The notes below the pieces were generated by a model. The model had not been told where the DNA came from. It saw only the letters and a program-made list of their open reading frames with translations, and ran no database searches. From Lactarius indigo (Eukaryota; Basidiomycota; Agaricomycetes; Russulales; Russulaceae): DNA of 64,000 nucleotides. The DNA is taken from NCBI GenBank assembly GCA_025766275.1, contig JAFKAC010000069.1, forward strand, positions 186,001 to 250,000. Reading direction: 5' to 3'. The position numbers and the translations under genes were made by a program. Every line of letters starts with the position of its first letter. The first letter of the stretch is position 1. Positions 26,801 through 36,000 of this stretch are shown here, in pieces.

Positions 26801-28630
26801 TCTCCAGTTTCGTAAGGCCTTGACTATTGCAAGCAGTTCCAAATCGTAAATGTCGTAATTCCGCTCCGCCTCTGAGAGCGTGGCTGAATAGTAGCCTATG
26901 GGGTGTCTTTTTCCGTCAGATTTTCGCTGTAATAGTACCGCGCCCACCGCGTATCCGGAAGCATCGACTTCCAATTCGAACGGGTCTTGGAGTACCGGGT
27001 GTGCCAGTACCGGTTCTTCAGTTACAAGGCGTTTGAGGGTGTTGAAGGCGTCATCTTCGTCTTTGGTCCATCGCCACTCTTCGTCTTTTCGTGTGAGTTT
27101 GGTAAGTGGTTTGGCGTGAGTTGCGAAGCCGCGGATGAAGAGTCTGTAAAAGTTGCAAAAGCCGAGGAATGAACGAACGTCTTTGACTTTTGTGGGTGTT
27201 GGCCAGTCTTTGATGCCTTGAACTTTTACGGGGTCCATTCGGGTCACCCCCCTTTCAAGAATTACCCCCAGGTAATCCATCCGCGGCTGGTGGAACAGGC
27301 ACTTTTCGAGTTTGAAGTAGAGGTCGTGTTCCGCCGCAACGCGTAAGACATCGCGGACGGCGGCGACATGGGCGGCTAGATCGTGATCAAAGTGAGTGGC
27401 GATGCCAATATCGTCCATGTAGACGCGTATGGTGGTGCCCCGTCGTTCGTGCTTTGCTATCGTGTCGCGGTAGATATGGTTCATCATCGCCTGGAAGGTA
27501 GCGGGGGAGTTGGTGAGTCCGAAGAACATGACCGTCGGTTCGAAGAGGCCGAACTTGGTTTTGAATGCCGCCTTTTCCTGGTCGCCGTCGCGGATGCGTA
27601 TGTTATTATAACCCCACCGGATGTCGAGTTTCGTATAGATGTGGGCGTTGCTGAGGTCGAGGATGAGGTCCTGTATTAGTGGTAGCGGGTACTGATTTCG
27701 AATGGTATGGGAGTTGATGACTCGGTAGTCCTGTACCGGTCGTAGTTTTCCGTCCTTCTTTTTAATGAAGAAGAAGGAGGATGCGTACGGGGAGATGGAA
27801 GGGCATAAATATCCCTGCTTTAGCTTTTCTTCCAGAAATTCCTTGAGCTCGCCTTCTTCTTTTTGAGTCATGGGATAGATCTTGCAGTCGATGGCGGCCG
27901 GCGCGGATGGTTTAAAGTCTATTGCATGATCCCACGGCCTTGCCGGGGGGAAACGGTGAGAGGCTTGCTCGTTGAAAAGTTTGGCAAACATTGCGTATTC
28001 GTGAGGGAGCACTGCCGCCGTTTGTTGTTGTTTCGCCTGTATGGCCAACTCCGTCGAGGTGGTGGCTCTAGCGAATGTTTCTTCCTCTAGTTCTCGCACA
28101 ATGTCGTCCTTTTCGGCCACAATGAGGGCTCGAGTGGTCGTTGTTGACAGCAACGCTTCGGTAGTTGCCAGTACTACCGGCTGCATGTTGGGGTGCATGG
28201 TGGCAGTGGCCCAGCTAATCGTTGGTTCGAAGGCACTTAGCCACGGATAGCCCAACACCATATCTTCGCTTCCAAGGTCGGTGACCAGGAAGGTCATTTG
28301 CTTTATCTGTCCTCGTGTTTTCACCTCTAGGTTAACATAATGAGTGATTAACCCAGCTTTATTCTCCGTGTTGTCTATATTCCATATCTTGCGCGGCGTA
28401 TCTAGTGGTTGTGTCTGGACACCAGCCCGTTTTGCTAGGCTGGGTCGGATGAAGTTGTCGGTTGCGCCGGAGTCGACCAGCGCATTTGTTTCAGTCGTTT
28501 GGTAATTTGTACGGACAGTTACTGGAATTCGCATAGATCGGTAGCGCGTTGTCACAATTACAGAATTACATTGAAGAGCCCTCACCCAGACTGACGGGTT
28601 TAGGCGTCCCGAAAACCCTCTTTCCCCCAC
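23891..28630 (-). CDS. Element C Pol: protease-RT-RNase H-integrase-chromodomain plus tail
   Basis: 1579 codons, open from the -1 frameshift region. Protease DSGATDNFIRP; RT LDIRWGYNNIRI and YMDD; RNase H EVDASGYAVGAVLLQ and LELLAIVKALRNW; integrase zinc part HGHPGIAKTQCILERHYWWP and CAECQRNK, core VAVDFITKLP, SDRDPRFTS and GQSERTNQW; chromodomain EEYEVEAILDTRHFG with LIKWKGYPDSENQWV. The ~400-residue tail carries SPLRHVTQAQLLD, ITAQEWINVVTRFPDP, FRNDRGEREPIAAIPP, SPMYRGRVRVPGA and the end RLERATALERIADEQ. First in-frame codon at 28630 is GTG, not ATG, which supports expression only as Gag-Pol. About 60-70% similar by eye to element A Pol over the core. Confidence 0.95.
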   Translation of the reverse strand: MGERGFSGRLNPSVWVRALQCNSVIVTTRYRSMRIPVTVRTNYQTTETNALVDSGATDNFIRPSLAKRAGVQTQPLDTPRKIWNIDNTENKAGLITHYVNLEVKTRGQIKQMTFLVTDLGSEDMVLGYPWLSAFEPTISWATATMHPNMQPVVLATTEALLSTTTTRALIVAEKDDIVRELEEETFARATTSTELAIQAKQQQTAAVLPHEYAMFAKLFNEQASHRFPPARPWDHAIDFKPSAPAAIDCKIYPMTQKEEGELKEFLEEKLKQGYLCPSISPYASSFFFIKKKDGKLRPVQDYRVINSHTIRNQYPLPLIQDLILDLSNAHIYTKLDIRWGYNNIRIRDGDQEKAAFKTKFGLFEPTVMFFGLTNSPATFQAMMNHIYRDTIAKHERRGTTIRVYMDDIGIATHFDHDLAAHVAAVRDVLRVAAEHDLYFKLEKCLFHQPRMDYLGVILERGVTRMDPVKVQGIKDWPTPTKVKDVRSFLGFCNFYRLFIRGFATHAKPLTKLTRKDEEWRWTKDEDDAFNTLKRLVTEEPVLAHPVLQDPFELEVDASGYAVGAVLLQRKSDGKRHPIGYYSATLSEAERNYDIYDLELLAIVKALRNWRPLLAGAPHKIKIYSDHLNLQYWKSPQKISRRVAREVLELSEYNFEIHHIKGKNNGWADALSRRPDYDQGIEDNSEVVVLPPEVFVRTLNTARTFIANPNLLQPRHQQDEEVIKIWVDPYRLKKIQGEWYKDGRFVVTGPASTQRVLIHDHHDLPIHGHPGIAKTQCILERHYWWPRLRRDIYEYVQGCAECQRNKVNTRPIRAALHPITPILEATPFHTVAVDFITKLPVSKGYDSILTVTDHDCSKASIFIPCREEITAEETATLYVAHVFKRFGLPRKIISDRDPRFTSKFTREVCRILGIQQNISTAYHPRTDGQSERTNQWLEQYLRFWVNERQDNWEAYLPIAEFAHNNWPHEHTKESPFQLLMGYDPQADWTDKPSPIPLATARLTQLKEARDNAQRLIKKAQESWVRNKDTPRFSVNDLVWLEGKHLRTNQPTAKLAARRHGPFRVVQVMSPYNYRLELPTQWSIHPVFHIDLLTPYKQTSLHGENFTRPPPELIDGEEEYEVEAILDTRHFGRGRRLQYLIKWKGYPDSENQWVNKDDVFAPEALRLYQEAQAHGRRDKVGVARTEDSHPLFLRSTNTLMPTSPLRHVTQAQLLDSLAEDARALLADDDDTEVPNTQLTPWTPLASTEGPITAQEWINVVTRFPDPTTNPDNDQAVVHVFRNDRGEREPIAAIPPSDDLIGIRGVFPSNDQRSSADGIRVGGLEEGSSSMAEGAVGRGSSPTEGDARATAAMAAAEAGHDDEDYYPARHTFLRTKRDPDNPLITPWLVYSDGSPMYRGRVRVPGAADHRPFTAAEDPAHVIAPEGFRANRRPHYLRYPITGPDGVERNASHVQIIGGADPLILGVIPGSPHVYGKPFYAEPHVSAALRPTYPHKDLVVFEADKITDRVLNRINDESLTAEVTRFRAASYELDRLRARVSQLRAMIECAQDDRRDAIYRLERATALERIADEQRDWPPRDFR
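24301..25017 (-). CDS. ORF3 of element C, overlapping the pol tail
   Basis: 239 codons in the +1 frame of pol, ATG at 25017-25015 with G at -3 (MSHRRNSSTPSQKTPAPS) and a TAG at the same place as in A and B (ending DTPSPGQTE). The coiled-coil-like part reads ELEGWKRVAAAWQKEQLDAA then ARLREMRERRQRWRQL. The open frame extends further upstream to 25158, but the ATG at 25017 is the one shared with other copies. Function unknown; expression unproven. Confidence 0.5.
   Translation of the reverse strand: MSHRRNSSTPSQKTPAPSWQTTTTPKFPTLSSRHGHLLHQQRGPSPHKNGSTSSPDSQTQQPIPTTTKPSSTSSETIAVSENPSPLSPLATTSSAFAEFSRATTSVQALMEYELEGWKRVAAAWQKEQLDAAAARLREMRERRQRWRQLRLAMTTKIITRRDTPSFERNATLIIPSSRHGSSTPTGPPCIEDVCACLVPPITVRSPPPRTPRMSLRLKGSGRTDDPITFDTPSPGQTE
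28573..28618 (-). promoter_or_regulatory. -1 frameshift signal of element C
   Basis: On the minus strand GGGTTTT (28618-28612), a 6-nt spacer and then a foldable stretch whose core ACCCG/TGGGT keeps pairing through a G-U pair. The gag stop TAA is at 28602-28600. Sequence around the hairpin loop differs from element A, while the stem is kept. Confidence 0.7.
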
Positions 28631-30666
28631 AGATCTTGAAGTATAAGATCTTTTACTTCATCCGTGCTGTTAGCCACCTGCGTGAGCCATTCTTTGGCCT
28701 GTTCTCCTGCTGTTTTTGTGCTTGCCGCGTTGATTTGGGGTGCGGGTGTCATGCTTGGCGCTGGTGACATATACCCGGGCAACGACGGCGCGTATTGCGA
28801 TGGCGCATACTGTGAGACGGGTCCCTGAGGGTATCCCGTAGTTTCGGTCATGCGACTGCTGGACGGAGCAGTCTGCCATTGTTGTTGCATGCGCGGATGT
28901 GGACAATTTCGTGAGAGGTGGCCGGGAGCGTGACAGTTATAACAAAGGACGTTCCTTAGGTCTCTTCTGGATCCTCCCCTTCCTCGTCCTCGAGCCCCCG
29001 GTCCTCCCCTTGGTGGGAACGGCGGTGTAGGCCAGTCGCGGTGTGGCAATTTGGTGAAGTCAATATCTTCGGACCCCGCAAGTCTTACTTTAGCACGGTC
29101 GGCCGAGGTATCCATCGCCCATGGGTTAGTTTGTGGCAGGTTCTGCGGAAGCGTCCAGCCTGCATTTCCGCCCTGCTTCTTTGGTTGCGTCGTCGTATTC
29201 TTGTACTCATTAAGTCGCGCTTTGAGGTGTATATAATTCTTTTGTCGTTTGAGGACGGCCCTCTTCCAGTCATCGAACGTAACAGGGTCGTCAAACTGGA
29301 ACGCGTTCTTGAACAGTTCCTTGGGTAGACCCGACGTGAAGAGGTCGATGGTTTGGGGTTCGTTGAGGCGATAGTGAGCCTTCCGTGCAAGCTGTTCAAA
29401 GTCATTGACGTACTTGTCAATGTCTTCCCCCGCCATTTTGAAACCTTTTCGTAGTATGGCTTGGGCTTGTTCTCTTTCTAGCGTATTTTCGAACCTCTGA
29501 CTGAATCCGTCGGCTACGGCGTCCCATAGATTGCGTGTGTAGGGGCTGATCCCTCGTTGTATTTGCCTATTGAGCCAGTTCAGGAAGGATAGGACCCATT
29601 CGCTGACTGCTCCGCCTTTGATGTAGGAAAGAAACAGAAGGCATCTTCTGTAGTCGTTGCGCATGATAGGGGCGTCTAAGTTCATGCCCCAGTAGACATG
29701 CCACTGCGTCAAAAATTGGTCCACTTTGAGTCTGTCTCCGTCAAAGATGGAAGGTGGCTCGCCCGTTAATTTCTCATTATGGTGTCCTCCTCTGCCGGCG
29801 TCTCCACCATCTCCTCCTCCACCGCCTCCTCCACCTCCTGGCGGTCCCGCGGGTGGCATTCGTGGTGGTTCAGTTCTTCGTAGGTCAAATGGGATTCCTC
29901 CTCCTGGTGGTGGTGGCGGGTCTCCGTCTGGCCCTCCTATCCCTGGTGGGAGGTCTAGTGCGGGCTGTCGCCCGGACGGGGGATCTCCTCGATCAGATCC
30001 TATTGCTCGGAAGATGGCTGCGTCATCTGCGGTCATTCGTACACCGGTCTCGGGATTAATGGGCATGAGGATGTCTCGTGCTTCTTCCCGTATTGCGTGC
30101 GCTTCTTCAATTGCGACTTCTTCCATGGCTCGCGTTATTGTTGCCATAATAGCTGGCGATCGGATGTGAATCGGCTCTGGTTCTGTAATATGCGCGGACT
30201 CAGCTCGTTCGATGAGGAGATCTTGTATTGCTCCTCCACTAGTTTCTGTCTGGTTTGGTTCTCGTCCTTCACTTTCGTCTTGGCTCTGGTCTTCTTCTTC
30301 TTCTTCTGATACTACTTCCCCGGTAGAGTGTTCCCGTACTTGTCCGTCGATGGGACCCCAATCTGCTCGACTATTGAGCTCTCGGGCGTCGATATCGCAC
30401 CGGTATCTGGGTCCTGCTGGTCGTATGACGTCCCAATGGGATTCTATGGGGTTCCACGTAACCTCCGTCCAACACAAGTGGTCGAAGTTGAACTCAACTG
30501 GTCGGAACCGACTGGGTCCGTTGAATTCCACAAAGTACCCGGTTTCTTCTTGTCTTTCCCTCCAGTTAGCAGCTTGCAGAAAGCGCGTGGGGACGTTGCG
30601 TTCTCCTCTTCTTGGGAGCGAATAGGGACGGAAACTCGTCCACTGATCTCTTGTTGTTACAGCCAC
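28600..30666 (-). CDS. Element C Gag with N-terminal extension (GUG start)
   Basis: 688 codons from GTG at 30666 (context ATCGTGG). No ATG occurs in any frame from the presumed RNA start at 30920 to the in-frame ATG at 30147 (codon 174, context ATTATGG). Extension: TTRDQWTSFRPYSLPRR, RPVEFNFDHLCWTEV, NSRADWGPIDGQVREHS, then an acidic stretch. After codon 174: Gly/Pro-rich linker, capsid-type domain (GDRLKVDQFLTQWHVYWG, EWVLSFLNWLNRQIQRG) and zinc knuckle CYNCHAPGHLSRNC. Intact. Confidence 0.88.
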   Translation of the reverse strand: MAVTTRDQWTSFRPYSLPRRGERNVPTRFLQAANWRERQEETGYFVEFNGPSRFRPVEFNFDHLCWTEVTWNPIESHWDVIRPAGPRYRCDIDARELNSRADWGPIDGQVREHSTGEVVSEEEEEDQSQDESEGREPNQTETSGGAIQDLLIERAESAHITEPEPIHIRSPAIMATITRAMEEVAIEEAHAIREEARDILMPINPETGVRMTADDAAIFRAIGSDRGDPPSGRQPALDLPPGIGGPDGDPPPPPGGGIPFDLRRTEPPRMPPAGPPGGGGGGGGGDGGDAGRGGHHNEKLTGEPPSIFDGDRLKVDQFLTQWHVYWGMNLDAPIMRNDYRRCLLFLSYIKGGAVSEWVLSFLNWLNRQIQRGISPYTRNLWDAVADGFSQRFENTLEREQAQAILRKGFKMAGEDIDKYVNDFEQLARKAHYRLNEPQTIDLFTSGLPKELFKNAFQFDDPVTFDDWKRAVLKRQKNYIHLKARLNEYKNTTTQPKKQGGNAGWTLPQNLPQTNPWAMDTSADRAKVRLAGSEDIDFTKLPHRDWPTPPFPPRGGPGARGRGRGGSRRDLRNVLCYNCHAPGHLSRNCPHPRMQQQWQTAPSSSRMTETTGYPQGPVSQYAPSQYAPSLPGYMSPAPSMTPAPQINAASTKTAGEQAKEWLTQVANSTDEVKDLILQDLWGKEGFRDA

Positions 30667-30675
30667 GATGGGGGG

Positions 30676-30686
30676 ATCTTGGTCTT
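30676..30686 (-). other. Self-complementary primer site of element C
   Basis: AAGACCAAGAT on the minus strand, 2 nt from the LTR, complementary to the presumed RNA 5' end at 30920-30910. Confidence 0.75.
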
Positions 30687-30688
30687 AA

Positions 30689-31199
30689 TGTAACGCCGTC
30701 ACGACGTTAGCTCGACTTGAGCTCTGTGGAGGCGGTAACAACTTAGCGGATTTCTTGAAGACGCGTAGGTCCAAGCGTAGATTCTTAGTGAACACTCGAA
30801 GGTGCACTTCAACGGTTATTGTCTTGCGTCTTGACTAAAGACGGACTTCGGCTTGCGGATCGAAAGAGCAGGAAAGAGAGAGAGAGAAGGAAGCCAGTGA
30901 CGATTCAAGAAGACCAAGATGGCGTATCTTGGTCTTCGCGAGACAGTTTAAATACAAGTCGAGCAGGCTTTCAAGCGCTGCTATGAGTCACAGTAGAGTA
31001 GCGTCCAACGTATCGCAGAAACAACTCGAACCCTAATACTACTAGTACCTGTACTAGTGGCGTCGGTCATCAGTCAGCTATCGTACCCGTATCACCTATC
31101 GCGCTGCCGTATCACCGTAGTAAAGTCCGCAACTAATCTACCTTACCGCCGTAGTTGCAACCGGTACAGTAAGGGTCCGGATCGAGTCAGAACGTAACA
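30689..31199 (-). repeat. Element C 5' LTR with promoter
   Basis: 511 bp. On the minus strand TATTTAAA (30954-30947) precedes the inverted repeat whose second arm starts at 30920. Identical to the 3' LTR. Confidence 0.95.
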
Positions 31200-31204
31200 G
31201 TGGA

Positions 31205-33077
31205 GGTTACGTGGAACCCCGTAGACTCCCAGTGGGACGTAATACGACCAGCTGGACCCAGATACCGCTGCGACATCGACGCGCGCGAACTCAACACCAG
31301 ATCAGATTGGGGACCTATTGACGGACAAGCACGAGAGCACTCCCCTGGGGAAGTTGTCTCAGAAGAAGGGGAAAGCGAAAGCGAGCAAAGTCACGAAGAC
31401 GACGAAGGACAAGAGCCAAACCAGACAGAAACGAGTGGAGGAGCAATACAGGATCTCCTCCTAGAACGAGCTGAGTCCGCACACATCACCGAACCAGAAC
31501 CAATTCATATCCGATCCCCAGCCATCATGGCTACGATAACACGAGCAATGGAAGAAGTTGCAATGGAAGAAGCGCGCGTAGTAAGAAATGAAGCCAGGGA
31601 TATTATCATGCCCATTAACCCGGAAACGGGAGTACGTATGACTGCGGACGATGCCGCAATTTTTAGGGCCATAGGCTCGGATAGGGGAGACCCCCCATCA
31701 GAGCGACGACCAATGATGGAGCTACCCCCAGGAGTGGGAGGACCCGGAGACGACCCACCACCACCACCAGGGGGAGGCGTTCCGTTCGACTTACGAAGGA
31801 CCGAACCACCAAGAAGGCCGTCCCACGCCCTGCCAGGAGGCGGAGGAGGCGGAGGAGGCGGAGACGGCGGAGGAGCAGGCGGAGGAGGGGACAGAGGACC
31901 CCCCAATGAAAAATTAACTGGCGAGCCACCCTCCATTTTCGATGGGGACAGACTTAAAGTCGACCAATTCCTTACGCAGTGGCACGTTTACTGGGGCATG
32001 AACCTGGACGCCCCCATCATGCGCAACGATTACAGGAGATGCCTCCTGTTCCTTTCTTACATCAAGGGCGGAGCAGTCAGCGAATGGGTTCTGTCCTTCC
32101 TGAACTGGCTCAACCGACAAATACAACGAGGAATCAGTCCTTACACCCGAGGCCTGTGGGACGCCGTAGCCGACGGCTTCAGCCAGAGATTTGAAAATAC
32201 GCTCGAAAGAGAGCAAGCACAAGCCATACTACGAAAGGGGTTCAAAATGACGGGAGAGGACATTGACAAGTACGTCAATGACTTTGAACAATTGGCACGG
32301 AAAGCTCATTACCACCTTAATGAACCGCAAACCATCGACCTTTTTACGGCGGGGTTGCCCAAGGAGCTGTTCAAAAACGCGTTTCAATTCGATGAGCCAA
32401 TAACGTTCGATGACTGGAAAAGGGCCGTTCTCAAGCGGCAGAAGAACTACATTCACCTAAAAGCCCGACTCAACGAGTACAAGAGTACGACTACCCAACC
32501 AAAGAAGCACACCGGCAACGCCGGATGGGCCCTGCCGCAGAACTTGCCACAGACTAACCCCTGGGCCATGGACACCTCGGCTGATCGAGCCAAGGTGCGA
32601 CTGACGGGGTCCGAAGACATCGATTTCAATAAGCTGCCCCACCACGACTGGCCAGCGCCGCCATTCCCACCATGAGGAGGACCAGGAGTCAGAGGACGAG
32701 GAAGAGGCGGATCCAGAAGGGACCTAAGGAACGTCCTGTGTTATAACTGCCATGCACCGGGTCACCTCTCACGAAATTGTCCGTTCCCCCGACAGCAGAG
32801 ACAATGGCAGAACGCTCCATCCAGTAGCCGAATGACCGAAACGGCCTGGCCCCAACAGTGGCCGGGATCACCAGGCCCAACGTCCCAATACGAACCATCC
32901 CTACCGGGGTATGCAACGCCGGCGCCCAGCGTGACGCCCGCACCCCAGATCAAAGCAGCAAAAACGGCAGGAGAACAGGCCAAGGAGTGGCTGACGCAAG
33001 TAGCCAACAGTACGGACGAGGTGAAGGACCTCATACTTCAGGACCTGTGGGGAAAAGAGGGTTTTCAGGGCGCCTGA
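31205..33077 (+). pseudogene. Element B gag, second piece, one nonsense codon
   Basis: Continues the frame of 23146-23348 (VTWNPVDSQWDVIRP). ATG codon equivalent to that of A at 31527-31529 (context ATCATGG). Capsid domain GDRLKVDQFLTQWHVYWG; a TGA at 32673-32675 stands where relatives have CGA or AGA (PP-stop-GGPG). It is followed in frame by zinc knuckle CYNCHAPGHLSRNC and the usual end. Slippery site GGGTTTT at 33059-33065. Confidence 0.9.
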
Positions 33078-36000
33078 ACCCATCAGTCTGGGTGAGGGCC
33101 TTACAATGTAATTCTGTAATCGTGACAACGCGCTACCGATCTCTGCGAATTCCAGTAACCATCCGAACGAATTACCAAACGACTGAAGTAAACGCACTGG
33201 TGGACTCTGGAGCCACCGACAATTTCATCAAACCCAGAATGGCAGCACGGGCAGGAATCCCGATATGGCCATTAGAAGTGCCCCGCAAAATATGGAATAT
33301 CGATAATACGGAAAACAAAGCTGGGTTAATCACTCATTACGTTAACCTAGAAGTGAAAACACGTGGACAGATCAAAAGGATGACCTTCTTGATTACGGAC
33401 CTCGGCAGTGAAGACATGGTACTGGGTTACCCCTGGCTGAGCGCCTTCGAGCCCACAATAAGCTGGGCTACCGCAACCATGCATCCGGATATGCAACCAG
33501 TGGTCCTGGCTACTACTGAAGAACTACTCACAGCGCCCGCTATACGGGCCCTCATTACGAAAGAAAAAGAAGCGATCGTCCGGGAACTGGAGGAAGATGA
33601 GATCCTCGCAAGGGCCACCACTTCCACGGAGTTGGCCATATCGGCGAAGCAACAACAAACGGCAGCCGTGCTGCCACCAGTATACGCCGAATTTGGCATG
33701 CTATTTAACGAACAGGCTTCACATCGCTTCCCCCCGGCACGGCCCTGGGATCATGCCATCGACTTCAAACCAACGGCACCGGCAGCCATCGACTGCAAAA
33801 TATACCCAATGACGCAGAAGGAAGAAGGCGAATTGAAAGAGTTTCTTGAGGAAAAGCTGAAGCAGGGATACCTACGCCCTTCCATCTCCCCGTACGCATC
33901 ATCCTTCTTCTTCATTAAAAAGAAGGACGGTAAACTACGCCCGGTGCAGGACTACCGGGTAATCAATTCACACACGATTCGCAACCAGTACCCGCTCCCG
34001 CTCATTCAAGACCTCATTCTCGACCTTAGCAACGCCCACATTTACACGAAACTGGACATTCGCTGGGGTTACAACAACATTCGCATTCGCGATGGCGACC
34101 AGGAGAAGGCGGCGTTTAAAACCAAATTCGGCCTCTTCGAGCCCACGGTTATGTTCTTCGGTCTCACCAACTCCCCCGCAACCTTCCAGGCCATGATGAA
34201 CCACATTTACCGCGACACGATAGCCAAGCACGAGCACCTGGGAACCACGATACGTGTCTACATGGATGACATCGGCATCGCTACCCATTTTGACCATGAC
34301 CTGCCAGCCCACATAGCCGCGGTACGCGATGTTCTGCGCGTGGCCGCGGAACACGACCTCTACTTCAAGCTCGAAAAGTGTCTGTTTCACCAACCGCGGA
34401 TGGATTACCTGGGGGTAATCCTTGAGAGGGGGGTGACCCGCATGGACCCCGTAAAAGTTCAAGGCATCAAAGACTGGCCGACGCCGACGAAAGTCAAAGA
34501 TGTCCGATCATTTCTCGGCTTTTGTAACTTTTACCGACTTTTCATCCGCGGATTCGCAACACACGCTAAACCCCTCACGAAACTCACAAGGAAGGACGAA
34601 GAATGGCGGTGGACCAAAGACGAAGACGAAGCCTTCAACACCCTCAAACGCCTGGTAACCGAAGAACCAGTATTGGCACACCCGGTACTCCAGGATCCGT
34701 TTGAACTAGAGGTCGACGCCTCCGGATACGCGGTGGGTGCAGTATTATTACAACGAAAATCCGACGGAAAACGACACCCTATAGGCTACTACTCGGCCAC
34801 GCTCTCAGAGGCGGAACGAAATTACGACATTTATGACCTAGAACTGCTCGCGATTGTCAAAGCTCTACGAAACTGGAGACCGCTCCTCGCAGGGGCCCCA
34901 CACAAAATCAAAATTTACTCAGACCACCTCAACCTGCAGTATTGGAAGTCACCGCAGAAGATTAGCAGGCGAGTCGCAAGGGAAGTGCTCGAACTCTCAG
35001 AATACGACTTCGAGATTCACCACATCAAAGGAAAGAACAACGGCAGGGCAGACACGTTGTCGAGGCGTCCCGATTACGACCAAGGGACAGAGGACAACGA
35101 CCAGGTCGTCGTCCTACCCCCCGAAGTTTTCGTAAGGACGCTCAACACCGCGCGAACCTTCATCGCCAACCCAAACCTACTGCAACCACGTCATCAACAA
35201 GACAATGAGGTGATCAAGTTATGGGTAGACCCCCATAATCTCAAGAAAATAGAAGGAGAGTGGTATAAGGACGGCCGGTTCGTGATCACTGGACCTGCGT
35301 CGACGTATCGGATACTGATACATGACCATCACGACCTACCAATACATGGACATCCGGGGATTGCGAGAACGCAACGACTCGTAGAACGACACTACTGGTG
35401 GCCGCGGCTAAGGAAGGACGTATACGAGTATGTGCAAGGGTGCGCAGAATGCCAACGAAACAAAGTGAACACTAGACCCATACGAGCGGCACTGCACCCC
35501 ATCACGCCAGTACTGGAAGCCATGCCATTCCAAACTATAGCCATGGACTTTATTACTAAGCTCCCCGTATCAAACGGGAGCGACAGCATACTAACCGTCA
35601 CAGACCATGACTGTAGCAAGGCCGCCATCTTCATCCCATGCCGAGAAGAGATAACCGCGGAGGAGACCGCAGCCCTGTACGTCGCTCACGTGTTTAAACG
35701 CTTCGGATTACCGCGTAAATGCATCAGCGATCGCGACCCCCGGTTCGCGTCAAAGTTCACCAGGGAAGTATGCCGAATCCTGGGGATTCAGCAAAACATA
35801 TCCACGGCATACCACCCACGCACCGACGGACAATCTGAACGCACTAACCAATGGCTAGAACAGTACTTGCGCTTCTGGGTAAACGAGCGGCAAGATAACT
35901 GGACCACCTATCTGCCAATCGCGGAATTCGCGCACAACAACTGGCCACATGAGCATACGAAACAGTCGCCGTTCCACCTCCTAATGGGGTTCAACCCGCG

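Larger units (their letters stand above)
23349..31199 (-). mobile_element. Element C: intact, very recent chromodomain Ty3/gypsy
   Basis: 7851 bp on the minus strand with two 511-bp LTRs that I find identical base for base, and a perfect duplication gtgga (23344-23348 and 31200-31204) in the gag of element B. gag (688 codons) and pol (1579 codons) are open throughout, with slippery site, primer site and polypurine tract in place. The strongest candidate for a currently mobile element in the window. Confidence 0.96.
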
